Assembly: GCA_002699585.1 (NCBI GenBank)
Contig: PABP01000027.1
Location: 60,059-124,058, forward strand
Length of the DNA: 64,000 nt
Direction of reading: 5' to 3'
Source of the DNA: Anaerolineaceae bacterium
GTDB lineage: Bacteria > Chloroflexota > Anaerolineae > Aggregatilineales > Phototrophicaceae
Part shown: positions 55,585 to 63,905 of the stretch, one piece after another
Layout of the letters: every line of letters begins with the position of its first letter
Numbering within the stretch: the stretch's first letter is position 1
Translations under genes and position numbers: made by a program
Notes under the pieces: generated by a model
What the model saw: the letters and a program-made list of their open reading frames with translations, nothing else
Told to the model about the DNA's origin: nothing
The model's database searches: none

Positions 55585-58206
55585 TTAGACGCTAAATATG
55601 TCGGTTAGCTTTTGCTGCCATTCGACTTCAGGCGATAACCAGATAATAAACTGGGATTCCATCATATTTTCGCTACCAAGATGTCGCTCACTAGCCGCGA
55701 GTGCACTGCTGGCAGCGGGCAACTGTAGCAACCAGCTCGGCCTACGTGGAGTGCGTTCAAGTATTACAGCCAGTTGAACAACCTGACTGTACTGACCGCG
55801 TTGTGCCAAATGCGGTAGTAGCAGGGTTGCTGTAATCAGCGCCTGAACTTCCGCATTCAGTGCTTGCAACTGCTTAATATGGTCCAGCAGGGCCACCGGA
55901 GCAGGGAGGCTCTCCCCTGTGACAAATTGCAGGTAATCACGGCAGGCTAGCACAAGCGGATCCTGTTCTGAATCCGCATCTGAGCCAAGCTGATGCAGGA
56001 CAACTCTGGCTTCCTTGAGATCATTCACCAGCAGTGCTTCATAGAACTTCTGCGACAGCAAATAGCGTACAATTCCCCGGTTCTGTGCCCAACGGTAGTA
56101 GGACAGACTTCTTTCACGGTGACGGGCTGTTGCTTCAAAATCGCCCAGACCAAAGCAAACTACACTTGCAAGTTGTGTCAGGCCACCGACCATCTCACGA
56201 TCCTGTGAAACGTCCTTGAGTGATAGTGCCTCATTGAGGAGTTTTAGTGCAGTTTCAGAATTCCCTTTGTGCCATGCCAGCCATGCCCGACGATGCAGCA
56301 CCATTGCTGAAAGGATCGTGTCTTGAACATGCTCATTCAAGCGGTTACACCGCTGCCAATGATCCAACGCACTTGGATCATTACCAAGCAGGTGCGCCAC
56401 ACAGCCCAGTTGGTAGTGAGCAGCAGCCATACTCCAGGCATCTTCACAGACGGTGGCGACATCCAGCGTCCTTTGCCCCGTCGCAAGGGCGGCCTGGAAC
56501 TGGCCAGTTTCGCGCTGTTGCAGGCCCAGTTCGAGCAGCCCGATGATCGCTCGTTCAGGCGCATCGAGCGCAAACAAACGCTCGACAATATACTGCAAGG
56601 TGTCTGTATCATCATCTACATTGATGTTGCCTTTGCTGATGTTGCCTTTGATATGGATATACCGTGCCTGCAATTCAAGCGCGAAGCGTGGATCGGCAGC
56701 ACTGAGGTCTGCGCTGGAAAGTGCCTCGCCAAAAGCATCCATTGCTTCATAAAACAGAGAGCGTCGCCACGCCAGCAGGTGCAGGGACTTTAACATGCCT
56801 TCCAGGCTATGCCAGTCGCGCGCATCCAGGGCGCATCGCCAGGCAGTGAGCAGATGCGGCCACTGGTTTTCGAGCACATCCAGGGATTCGACGTCAGGGA
56901 TAAGGTGTGGCTCCAATCGAGAAGCCAGCTTCACATAGTAGTTCACGAAGCGCTGGGCTGCCGCTGGATAGCTGCCGCTGGCCTCAAGCTGGGCCAGCGC
57001 ATGCCGCTGCACTAGAGGGTGTAGTTTGCCTTGTCCAGGTTGCACGATTTCGACCAGGCCGCGCTGAATAAATCCTTGCAAAACCGATTCTGATATTTCA
57101 GCTATGGTCTGCGCGGCCTGAAGTTCAAATACGCCTGTAAACAGGCCGAGATGTGCGAAACGCTCGCGTTCAGCATCATTCAGGTCAGCGGTCATGGCCT
57201 GAATCACAGTTTCCACACTGCGCTGGCGTTCAGGAATATCAACGCTGTCGCTAGCGAGAAAGTCAACAGCTGCTTCGACTTGCCGCGCGATCTTTGCCAG
57301 GGGCAAACGCAGTAAGCTGCGGGCTGCCAGATTAAGCGCCAGTGGCATACCCTCAACCATACGGCAGATACGTGCAATATTCTGAATATCGACATCAGTA
57401 GGATACCAACGTACGTTGACTTGTTGACCCATCTGCACAAAATACTTGACGGCGTCATAGCTCAGCGCATTATCAGCGCCATCATCAGCCGGATAGAGTA
57501 GGCCCCTGACCAGATACGTCGCTTCACTGTTTAATCCCAATCGAGTTCGTGAGGTCACCAGCAGTTGCAGGCGCGGCGCACGTTCCAGAAGCGTCAGCAT
57601 CACAGGCATGTGCGTAACAAGATGTTCGGCGTTATCCAGCACCAGCAACATACGATACTGACCGATGTGCGTCGCAATGGTATCCAGCAAATCTCGATCA
57701 CTGATAGAACTGCCCACTGTTCGCGCCAGTGCCAGTAGCAAATCTTCCAGCGCGTGCAGAGGTTGTAGACGCACGAGATAGACCCGTTCTTCAAATATCG
57801 GCAGCATTGCCCGAGCCACATGAAGTGCCAACCGCGACTTACCCACGCCGCCGATACCAATTAGCGAGATCAAACGCGGAAAACGCGCGCGCAGTAGGTC
57901 GCTTAACGTTCGGACATCCTCACCGCGACCGACAAAGGGCAGTATATCTGACGGGAGATTGGGAACGGGAAATGTGGTTTCAGGCGCTGTGAATCGCTCC
58001 ACAACAGCCGCAGCCGCCTTGCGTTTGTTGCTCTCGTCTTGAAGCTGGAGCTTACTGTAAATCTGGCGTGTGTACCACTTGACCGTGGCCGATGATATTG
58101 AGAACTGTTCGGCAATCTCTGCGTTATTCAAGCCCTGGCCAATGCCGCGCAGGATATCCCATTCGCGGTCAGTCAGCTCCTCAATTACCTGATGAAGTTG
58201 AGCCAT
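55585..58206 (-). CDS. STAND-type regulator: N-terminal LuxR HTH, NB-ARC ATPase, TPR-like repeats
   Basis: 873 residues. Residues ~8-62 are a LuxR/GerE-type HTH (L-T-D-R-E-W-D-I-L-R-G-I-G-Q-G-L-N-N-A-E-I-A). An ATPase follows: G-I-G-G-V-G-K-S (117-124) Walker A, M-L-L-V-L-D-N-A-E-H (186-195) Walker B, L-V-T-S-R-T-R-L and G-M-P-L-A-L-N-L-A-A sensor motifs as in AfsR/MalT-like NB-ARC proteins. The C-terminal ~450 residues are helical, TPR-like. ATP- and ligand-dependent transcriptional activation is the family role. HTH at the N-terminus reverses the MalT order. Divergent from the secreted hydrolase genes 148 bases away, its probable targets. Confidence 0.82.
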   Translation of the reverse strand: MAQLHQVIEELTDREWDILRGIGQGLNNAEIAEQFSISSATVKWYTRQIYSKLQLQDESNKRKAAAAVVERFTAPETTFPVPNLPSDILPFVGRGEDVRTLSDLLRARFPRLISLIGIGGVGKSRLALHVARAMLPIFEERVYLVRLQPLHALEDLLLALARTVGSSISDRDLLDTIATHIGQYRMLLVLDNAEHLVTHMPVMLTLLERAPRLQLLVTSRTRLGLNSEATYLVRGLLYPADDGADNALSYDAVKYFVQMGQQVNVRWYPTDVDIQNIARICRMVEGMPLALNLAARSLLRLPLAKIARQVEAAVDFLASDSVDIPERQRSVETVIQAMTADLNDAERERFAHLGLFTGVFELQAAQTIAEISESVLQGFIQRGLVEIVQPGQGKLHPLVQRHALAQLEASGSYPAAAQRFVNYYVKLASRLEPHLIPDVESLDVLENQWPHLLTAWRCALDARDWHSLEGMLKSLHLLAWRRSLFYEAMDAFGEALSSADLSAADPRFALELQARYIHIKGNISKGNINVDDDTDTLQYIVERLFALDAPERAIIGLLELGLQQRETGQFQAALATGQRTLDVATVCEDAWSMAAAHYQLGCVAHLLGNDPSALDHWQRCNRLNEHVQDTILSAMVLHRRAWLAWHKGNSETALKLLNEALSLKDVSQDREMVGGLTQLASVVCFGLGDFEATARHRERSLSYYRWAQNRGIVRYLLSQKFYEALLVNDLKEARVVLHQLGSDADSEQDPLVLACRDYLQFVTGESLPAPVALLDHIKQLQALNAEVQALITATLLLPHLAQRGQYSQVVQLAVILERTPRRPSWLLQLPAASSALAASERHLGSENMMESQFIIWLSPEVEWQQKLTDIFSV

Positions 58207-58298
58207 GACCTCTCCTTACATTCCTTCTTAGTATAACCACGTTTTGCAGCCCACCAACGACCAATTCACTACCTGATTCACGCCCTGAGGGATGGTGT

Positions 58299-58310
58299 CG
58301 GTAGCTACCG
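58299..58310. promoter_or_regulatory. palindromic candidate operator in the divergent promoter region
   Basis: CGGTAGCTACCG is a 12-base perfect palindrome midway between the start of the STAND regulator and that of the 58355 gene. Dyad symmetry in a 148-base divergent gap next to an HTH regulator suggests a binding site, but no second copy was found. Confidence 0.4.
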
Positions 58311-58354
58311 GATCGGATAGAGTGAAACGAAAATCTTGTTGAAAGGAAAGCAGC

Positions 58355-58837
58355 ATGAAAAGTCTTATTCGTTGCATTCTTGTTCTCCTCCTCCTCGCAT
58401 CCGTAGTTCCCACACTCGCCCAGCAGGGTGGCGACGGCAATCAGGGAAACGGTGCGACCTTCCTTGAAAATATTTTCGGTGGTTTTTCGTTGGGTTTACC
58501 CGATGGCCCTGGCTGTGCTTCAGGTTTTCAACCGGGCGACACACCGCAGGAGTGGATCCGCATCAGCCCGAACGGCGACTTAACGGTGCATGTGGTGGAT
58601 CACACCGTGACAGTTCGCTTCTGGGAAGCCGGTGCAACCGAGGACGATGTGTGGATCGGCCCGGGAAGGCTGACACTGCACTACACAGCCGATGATCAGT
58701 CCGAGCAATTCAACTGGCGTGTAACAGGAGCCGTCACAAACGCGCTAACCGGTGAAACCCAGGACGCGGTGTGTCATGTCATCGTGGGTGGCAACAATGT
58801 TCTGAAGAAATTCGACCTCGAACTGATCGGCGGTTGA
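58355..58837 (+). CDS. small secreted protein of unknown function
   Basis: 160 residues with a clean signal peptide (1-22, ends TLAQ), preceded by GAAAGG. The mature part is beta-rich with two cysteines (C-A-S-G-F and V-C-H-V-I, possible disulfide) and W-I-R-I-S-P-N-G-D-L-T-V-H-V-V-D-H-T-V-T. No family recognised. It is followed by a long hairpin and the alpha/beta hydrolase gene, with which it may be expressed under the divergent STAND regulator. Confidence 0.65.
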   Translation: MKSLIRCILVLLLLASVVPTLAQQGGDGNQGNGATFLENIFGGFSLGLPDGPGCASGFQPGDTPQEWIRISPNGDLTVHVVDHTVTVRFWEAGATEDDVWIGPGRLTLHYTADDQSEQFNWRVTGAVTNALTGETQDAVCHVIVGGNNVLKKFDLELIGG

Positions 58838-58893
58838 TCTGGCATACGCAGACCCACCTCGTTTGTGGAGGCTGTGAACGATCACAAATTGTT

Positions 58894-58935
58894 GTGTGCC
58901 AGATAGCAGCGCTTTTGCTCTGCTATCTGGCACAC
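58894..58935 (+). terminator. long inverted repeat between the two secreted-protein genes
   Basis: Perfect 15-bp arms (58894-58908 and 58921-58935, core CCAGATAGCA / TGCTATCTGG) with a 12-base loop containing TTTT. No T-run follows the right arm, so it may be an attenuator or mRNA-stabilising structure rather than a strong terminator. The ribosome binding site of the hydrolase (TAGGAG) follows seven bases later. Confidence 0.6.
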
Positions 58936-58954
58936 AAGTAAATAGGAGACTATC

Positions 58955-60175
58955 ATGAAATATACTCGCTTTGTCATAGTTCTGGTACTAATCGCCCTGT
59001 TAACAGGTGCAGTCACAAGCACCGCTCAAGAAGACGCTCCGGCACGCTCTGGCCTGCGTCCCGACGCCCCAACTTATGCTGTACGTGGGCCTCACCCGGT
59101 CGGGACAATGGAGATGGACTTGCCAAATGAGGAACGCCCCGCGCCCGTAACGATCTGGTATCCGGCGATCAACCCGGAAGGGCAGGCAGAGGAACATACC
59201 TATCCCGTTGTCTATCCACCCGTTCTGCCAGCTATGGAAGCCTATGGTAGGGCGCTATTTGAAGCAGAGCCTGATACCCAAAATGGTCCTTATCCTCTGG
59301 TGATATGGTCGCATGGATTTAGCAACATCCGCATGGGTAATACCGTTTTCGTTGAACATCTCGCATCATGGGGGTTCGTCGTGATTGCGCCCGATCACCT
59401 GGACATGACCGTATCCACTATGATGAACGAGCCTGCCACATTCTACACGATGTACTATACGACGCCCCGTGACGTGAGCTCGGCGATTGATTTTGCCGAA
59501 GACATCAATGCAGACGGTATCATGTCTGGCATGATCGATATGGAGAACATCGCTGCATCTGGACATTCGTCTGGTGGCTTCACGGCATTGCAAGCAGGTG
59601 GGGGACAACTTGATTTGGCTGGATTAATCGCCAACTGCGAAACGCTTGAGGGCGCAAGTTTCGACTGCCCAATCGCCGTACCAAATTCTGACGAGCTAGC
59701 GGCCCTTTACGGTCTCAACGAAGTGTCAAGCGGATTACTGCCATCACTCGGCGACGATCGTATTGATGCCCTTGTACCTCTGGCAGGTGACCAATTTTTC
59801 TTCGGTGAAACAGGCTTGAATTCTGTAACTGTGCCAACACTCTACATGGTCGGTACATATGATCAATTCGTTCCAATTGAGGATTCGCGCAATGGTTTCG
59901 CCACACTAGGGAGTGATGTCGCTTATATGGTTGAATTCGATTACGCAGGACATGGGCTATTTTCGGATACTTGCGAACGCTTCCCAACAATGGCTGAGTT
60001 TGGTTTCTACGATCTGTGCGCCGAAAAGGTGTGGGATAAGCTACGTGCCCATGACCTCATCAATCACTATGGGATGGCCTTCCTGCTGTGGCAGTTGAAA
60101 GGCGATCAGGACGCGGCAGCAGTCTTTGCTGAAGATGCCGAAACATTCCTTGGCGTTGAGGTAATCCAAAACTGA
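58955..60175 (+). CDS. secreted alpha/beta hydrolase (PAF-acetylhydrolase/dienelactone-hydrolase-like)
   Basis: 406 residues, signal peptide ~1-25 (ends STAQE). The fold has P-L-V-I-W-S-H-G-F (oxyanion loop, ~115), G-H-S-S-G-G (Ser205 nucleophile), M-V-G-T-Y-D-Q-F-V-P (Asp) and Y-A-G-H-G-L-F (His), a complete triad. Length and motifs fit PAF-acetylhydrolase or chlorophyllase-like esterases. Four cysteines in the lid may form disulfides. Likely an extracellular esterase or lipase. Strong ribosome binding site TAGGAG. Preceded by a long hairpin and followed by a terminator. Confidence 0.85.
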   Translation: MKYTRFVIVLVLIALLTGAVTSTAQEDAPARSGLRPDAPTYAVRGPHPVGTMEMDLPNEERPAPVTIWYPAINPEGQAEEHTYPVVYPPVLPAMEAYGRALFEAEPDTQNGPYPLVIWSHGFSNIRMGNTVFVEHLASWGFVVIAPDHLDMTVSTMMNEPATFYTMYYTTPRDVSSAIDFAEDINADGIMSGMIDMENIAASGHSSGGFTALQAGGGQLDLAGLIANCETLEGASFDCPIAVPNSDELAALYGLNEVSSGLLPSLGDDRIDALVPLAGDQFFFGETGLNSVTVPTLYMVGTYDQFVPIEDSRNGFATLGSDVAYMVEFDYAGHGLFSDTCERFPTMAEFGFYDLCAEKVWDKLRAHDLINHYGMAFLLWQLKGDQDAAAVFAEDAETFLGVEVIQN

Positions 60176-60240
60176 CGTTCCAATATTCAAAGTAAAAACG
60201 AATCTACCTGGTATGTTTCTAGTTGCTGTAGAAAGTGAGA

Positions 60241-60264
60241 CAGCGAGGTACTTACGCCTCGCTG
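60241..60264 (+). terminator. rho-independent terminator after the alpha/beta hydrolase
   Basis: CAGCGAGG and CCTCGCTG form an 8-bp stem (extendable by A-T), with an 8-base loop, followed by TTTGCTTTT. Confidence 0.8.
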
Positions 60265-60516
60265 TTTGCTTTTAAAAGATATTAAAAGTAAATTCTGGAA
60301 ACTGGGTTTTGGAGGGCGGAATAACTAACCCTAAAGAACATCAAAATCACGCATGTTTGTCTCTCAAAATCGTTTCTTGCATCCACTTCTCCGAAAAGCT
60401 ATGCTGTCATTAGATTTTCGGAGATTGCACATGCAGGTTGGCACAGACTCTGAATGTGAGTTTTTGTTGAATCATCATGATATTTGCGTGCTTTGTAGGG
60501 TAGGGTGGATGTAACG

Positions 60517-61006
60517 ATGTTTAGATGGCTAGCCGTCGTTATGCTTGGAACTGTGCTAACTGGCTGTAGGCTGCTCCCGCGGTCGAATAGTATCTTTGTG
60601 GAGGAGTTGCCTTCCCAACTCTATATGCTGCAGGATGATAACGCGCTGCCAATGGACCGGGGTCGGCACTGCTGGATCACGGTGGAAGATGGTATCTGCA
60701 CAGATGATTTATCGCCATATTACTCGACAGACGAGCACATACGTGTAATCGGTCAAACGCTCGACCTTCTCGTTGGCGCGCCGTATCCCGATTCGGTAGA
60801 TGTCAGTTTGCATCCTGGGGGAAATATGCTTTCAGATGATACCGACATCCCGATGGAAGCAACATTGGGGGAGGGGGGGTAGGATCTAGGTTACTATTCC
60901 CGAGGGTATCGAGGGGGATTTTGTTCTGGTGGCGTTTCCGGTATGGGAAAACAGAAGAATACCAAATGCGGGTGGCGTTTACACGATCCCAGTGCGGTTA
61001 GAATAA
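60517..61006 (+). pseudogene. lipoprotein gene frameshifted at a G-run
   Basis: The 5' frame (ATG at 60517; a GTG at 60505 is also possible) encodes a lipoprotein signal with lipobox V-L-T-G-C (Cys at ~17) and ~105 further residues. It ends at a TAG just after G5-A-G7 (60867-60879). From 60890 another frame continues V-T-I-P-E-G-I-E-G-D-F-V-L-V-A-F-P-V-W-E and ends at TAA 61006, which reads as a natural C-terminus. A homopolymer slip plus one more small shift accounts for the break. It could be phase-variable, decayed or a sequencing error. Function unknown. Confidence 0.6.
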
Positions 61007-61175
61007 CATGATCGCGTAAGTTTATTTGCTATAGCATCACTTCCCGTAGACCAATGCGAATGTCGCCAAGGGTAAGGCAGTGGATATCTTCGCTGCACCT
61101 GTGGGGTAGCGGTGCGTAGCGTGCTATAATCCTCACAAATAATGCTTATTATGACGATAGGTATAGGCAGCAGCC

Positions 61176-61493
61176 ATGAAGCTGATTGCAGCCATTTTGG
61201 ACGAACGGGATGTCGACAACGTGATGACCGCGCTCACGGGTCAGAACATCCACCTTACCCACATCAGCAATACGGGCGGGTTACTCGATAGCGGCAATGC
61301 GACCTTGCTGATCGGTGTCGAAGAAGAGCACGTGCCTCAGGTCATAGAGGTGATCAGGGATCGAGCGGCTTCGCGTCCATCCTTTGTACCCTATACCTAT
61401 GATAGTACCCTGGTTAGCGTCGGTATTGCTGAAGTTCAGGTAGGCGGTTACCTGACTTTTGTTCTGAATGTTGATCATTTTGAACAGGTCTGA
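61176..61493 (+). CDS. cyclic-di-AMP receptor-like protein (DarA/PII-like)
   Basis: 105 residues. It begins M-K-L-I-A-A-I-L-D-E-R-D-V-D-N-V and has T-G-G-L-L-D-S-G-N-A-T-L-L-I-G-V-E (33-49), A-E-V-Q-V-G-G-Y-L-T-F-V-L-N-V-D-H-F-E, the pattern of the DUF970/DarA family. Members form PII-like trimers binding cyclic-di-AMP between subunits. The long form with the V-x-V-G-G end strand is complete. The second copy starts three bases after its stop, so they form an operon. Confidence 0.85.
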   Translation: MKLIAAILDERDVDNVMTALTGQNIHLTHISNTGGLLDSGNATLLIGVEEEHVPQVIEVIRDRAASRPSFVPYTYDSTLVSVGIAEVQVGGYLTFVLNVDHFEQV

Positions 61494-61496
61494 ACC

Positions 61497-61769
61497 ATGT
61501 CCAAGTTAATCCTTGCCATTATCTTCAACGACGATGCGGTTGACCCGCTCTCACAGGCGCTGTTGGCAGACGAGTATTCGGTGACCAGAATCAGCAGTAT
61601 GGGCGGATTTCTACGGCGCCAGAACACGACCTTCGTGATCGGCGTTGACGAAGCGCGTCTGCCAGGTGCCATGACGATCATACGCGAGGTGTGCAGCCCC
61701 TACAGTCGCGCGGAAGGTCATGCGGCTACGATTTTCGTGCTAGACGTTGCCGAGTTCGCCCGTGCTTGA
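61497..61769 (+). CDS. second cyclic-di-AMP receptor-like protein, short form
   Basis: 90 residues, paralogue of the previous product: L-I-L-A-I-I-F-N-D-D-A-V-D-P-L, S-M-G-G-F-L-R-R-Q-N-T-T-F-V-I-G-V-D (33-50), then T-I-F-V-L-D-V-A-E-F. It lacks the ~15-residue loop and the E-V-Q-V-G-G strand of the first copy. It probably forms hetero- or homotrimers with it; loss of the strand may change ligand preference. The 3-base gap suggests translational coupling. Confidence 0.82.
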   Translation: MSKLILAIIFNDDAVDPLSQALLADEYSVTRISSMGGFLRRQNTTFVIGVDEARLPGAMTIIREVCSPYSRAEGHAATIFVLDVAEFARA

Positions 61770-61807
61770 GTGCCAAAAAGATGTGTAAATTAGCGCTTCA
61801 CAAACGA

Positions 61808-61823
61808 CCGTCTTGCAAGACGG
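61808..61823. terminator. palindrome after the cyclic-di-AMP receptor pair
   Basis: CCGTCT, TGCA, AGACGG: a 16-base perfect palindrome in the gap between the convergent genes ending at 61769 and 61964. No T-run, so termination is only a possibility. Confidence 0.4.
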
Positions 61824-61963
61824 GGATTTCATCACAAAGTAACGCATACTAAAACATAGATTTGGACAAAGCTTGACGCAGCTTAGCATCATGCTTTATT
61901 TAACGTATCTTGTAACAGGTCAAAACTCGTACCAGAATGATTTCACCAGGCCAATAGAACCAT

Positions 61964-62290
61964 TCACTTCCCGTTGACCAGCTTCATCACGCGATACTCT
62001 CCATCGAGAGTCAGCTGCAAACTATGGCCATCCACATCAATGAACCCGCCGTCGAGCAGTCGGTCCACATGGCGCTTGATGGAGCTTGGGTTCAGGCTCA
62101 TGCGCTGCGCCAGTTCGGAGCGTGTTAGGCCGTGAGGGCCGATATCTTTGAGTCCGACTGCGATGCCCAGAAGCACTTCCTCGGTACGCGCCGTCAGTTT
62201 GGTGTTTTTTGAATCGTTATCTAAGTTACTGTTGGAGGTATCTGTTTTTGCAGTGACCATAGTCCAGTCCAACGTTCGATTATTCGACAA
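61964..62290 (-). CDS. winged helix-turn-helix DNA-binding protein
   Basis: 108 residues. A polar, Asn/Ser/Asp-rich N-terminus (1-34) precedes a winged helix (35-105): T-R-S-E-L-A-Q-R-M-S-L-N-P-S-S-I-K-R-H-V-D-R-L recognition region, then a wing (F-I-D-V-D-G-H-S-L-Q-L-T). It resembles MarR/IclR-type or replication-initiator-like wHTH domains without a ligand domain. Probably a small transcriptional regulator; target unknown. The resolvase remnant starts 73 bases away on the other strand. Confidence 0.72.
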   Translation of the reverse strand: MSNNRTLDWTMVTAKTDTSNSNLDNDSKNTKLTARTEEVLLGIAVGLKDIGPHGLTRSELAQRMSLNPSSIKRHVDRLLDGGFIDVDGHSLQLTLDGEYRVMKLVNGK

Positions 62291-62362
62291 TTATACTTAA
62301 CTGAATGTCACTGATATAATGACAAGAATTGTTATACAGAATAGGGTTTTCAGTTAATTTTG

Positions 62363-62534
62363 ATGAAACTACCTCGCACTATCGCCTATTTGAGAGTTTC
62401 CACTACCGATCAGGACATCGAAAAAAAACAAATTCGATATTCTCCAACTTGCCAATGAAAAGAGGTTGGGGCAAGTGGAGTGGGTTGAAGAAACGGTATC
62501 AGGTCGGGTGTCCTGGAAGTATTTTACGTCATAG
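62363..62534 (+). pseudogene. serine recombinase/resolvase N-terminal remnant, frameshifted
   Basis: The ATG at 62363 opens P-R-T-I-A-Y-L-R-V-S-T-T-D-Q-D, the catalytic-Ser block of serine recombinases (Y-x-R-V-S-T). An extra A in an eight-A run (62421-62428) shifts the frame; reading on in the other frame gives N-K-F-D-I-L-Q-L-A-N-E-K-R-L-G and E-E-T-V-S-G-R-V-S-W, then a TAG at 62534. Only the first ~55 residues remain. Related to the Pin/Hin or IS607 resolvase class. Confidence 0.78.
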
Positions 62535-62638
62535 GGATTCGCGTATGCTACAAACTGTGACAAGCACGAAATACGCACCAGAGCCAGTTTTTTGGGAGAG
62601 CAGGTCAGCAACACTGGTCTCAAAACATGTCCAGCAGG

Positions 62639-63905
62639 TCAATGGTTGCCGTGTGCAACTTCTGCACCGGAGCCACCAACCAGAAAATCAAAATCCACAC
62701 CTGCATCGGCCTGCTGCACATGATCCATATAAAGTCTAACGTAGCCACGCGCAGTGGGGGAGAGCCTCGTCTTCCATGTGGCTCGACGTTGCGCTAGTTC
62801 CGATTCTGGTACGTCGAGATGTAGACGGCGACCTGGCACATCCAGTTCAATCATGTCACCATCTTGAATCAGCCCTAGCGTGCCGCCTACAGCTGCTTCT
62901 GGCGCCACATGTAATACTACCGGGGTATCCTTGCGGACCGACATTCTGCAGCACCAGAATGCAATCCTCATCTATATCGAGCTCTGGCTGGTCAATCCGT
63001 TTCTTGTAGTCTTCGTAATCGACAAAAACTACCGCTCGCCCGCGATGCCGGAGCAACTTCGGCGAGGCTGCCGATGGCTTAATGATCGCGCCATTTTCAC
63101 AGAGATTCCCGCGCAGCACAGTTAATCCAGCCTCGTATTGAAAAGGCTCTGCAATCGAAGCAATGACCTGCGGATTGTAATTTGGTGCTTGCTCACAGTT
63201 CTGGCCAATGCTCTGCCCATTTACTGTGAGGGCTTCATTATGCAGGTATTCATTCAGTTCTCGAATCACAACAGGAAGTCCACCCGCATAGAAGAAATCT
63301 TCCATCAGATACTCGCCTGCAGGCATCAGATTTACCAGCAACGGCATTTGGCTGCCCAGTTGATCGAAATCGTCCAGGCATAGTTCCAGCCCTAGTCGCC
63401 CGGCAATCGCTAGCAGGTGCAGCACAAAGTTGGTTGAGCCGCCGACTGCCGCGTTGACCTTGATGGCATTCTCGAATGCGTCCCGTGTCAATATCTCTGA
63501 GAGGGCTATATCTTCGCGCACCATCTCGACGATTCGCCGCCCGGACAACTGCGCCAGTTTGCGCCGCCGTGAATCTGCCGCGGGGATCGCCGCTGCGCCC
63601 GGCAGTGTCAGACCTAAGGCTTCCACCATACATGCCATAGTCGAGGCTGTGCCCATCGTCATACAGTGACCATCACTGCGCGACATACAAGATTCTGCCT
63701 CCAGATAATTATCCTGCGTTATTGCACCGATGCGGTACTCATCACTCAGCCGCCAGAGGTCGGTGCCAGAGCCAATGTCTCGCCCGCGAAACTTACCGTT
63801 TAGCATCGGGCCGCCATTTACGACAATGGTCGGCAGATCGACGCTGGCCGCGCCCATGATGCAGGCCGGAGTGGTTTTGTCACAACCGGTCAGCAGTACC
63901 ACAAA
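62639..63905 (-). pseudogene. sugar-acid/dihydroxy-acid dehydratase (IlvD/Edd family), disrupted
   Basis: The gene reads V-V-L-L-T-G-C-D-K-T-T-P-A, the iron-sulfur Cys block, then N-G-G-P-M-L-N-G-K-F, S-R-S-D-G-H-C-M-T-M-G-T-A-S-T and A-A-V-G-G-S-T-N, typical of IlvD/Edd enzymes and closest in style to sugar-acid (pentonate) dehydratases. It is broken twice. The N-terminal ~130 residues are replaced by an IS3 orfA, making a chimeric open frame. At about 62921, after G-P-Q-G-Y-P-G, roughly 35 residues are missing and the frame shifts: the C-terminus (V-V-L-H-V-A-P-E-A-A-V-G-G ... D-F-D-F-L-V-G-G-S-G) continues in another frame. About 420 of ~570 residues remain. Confidence 0.85.
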
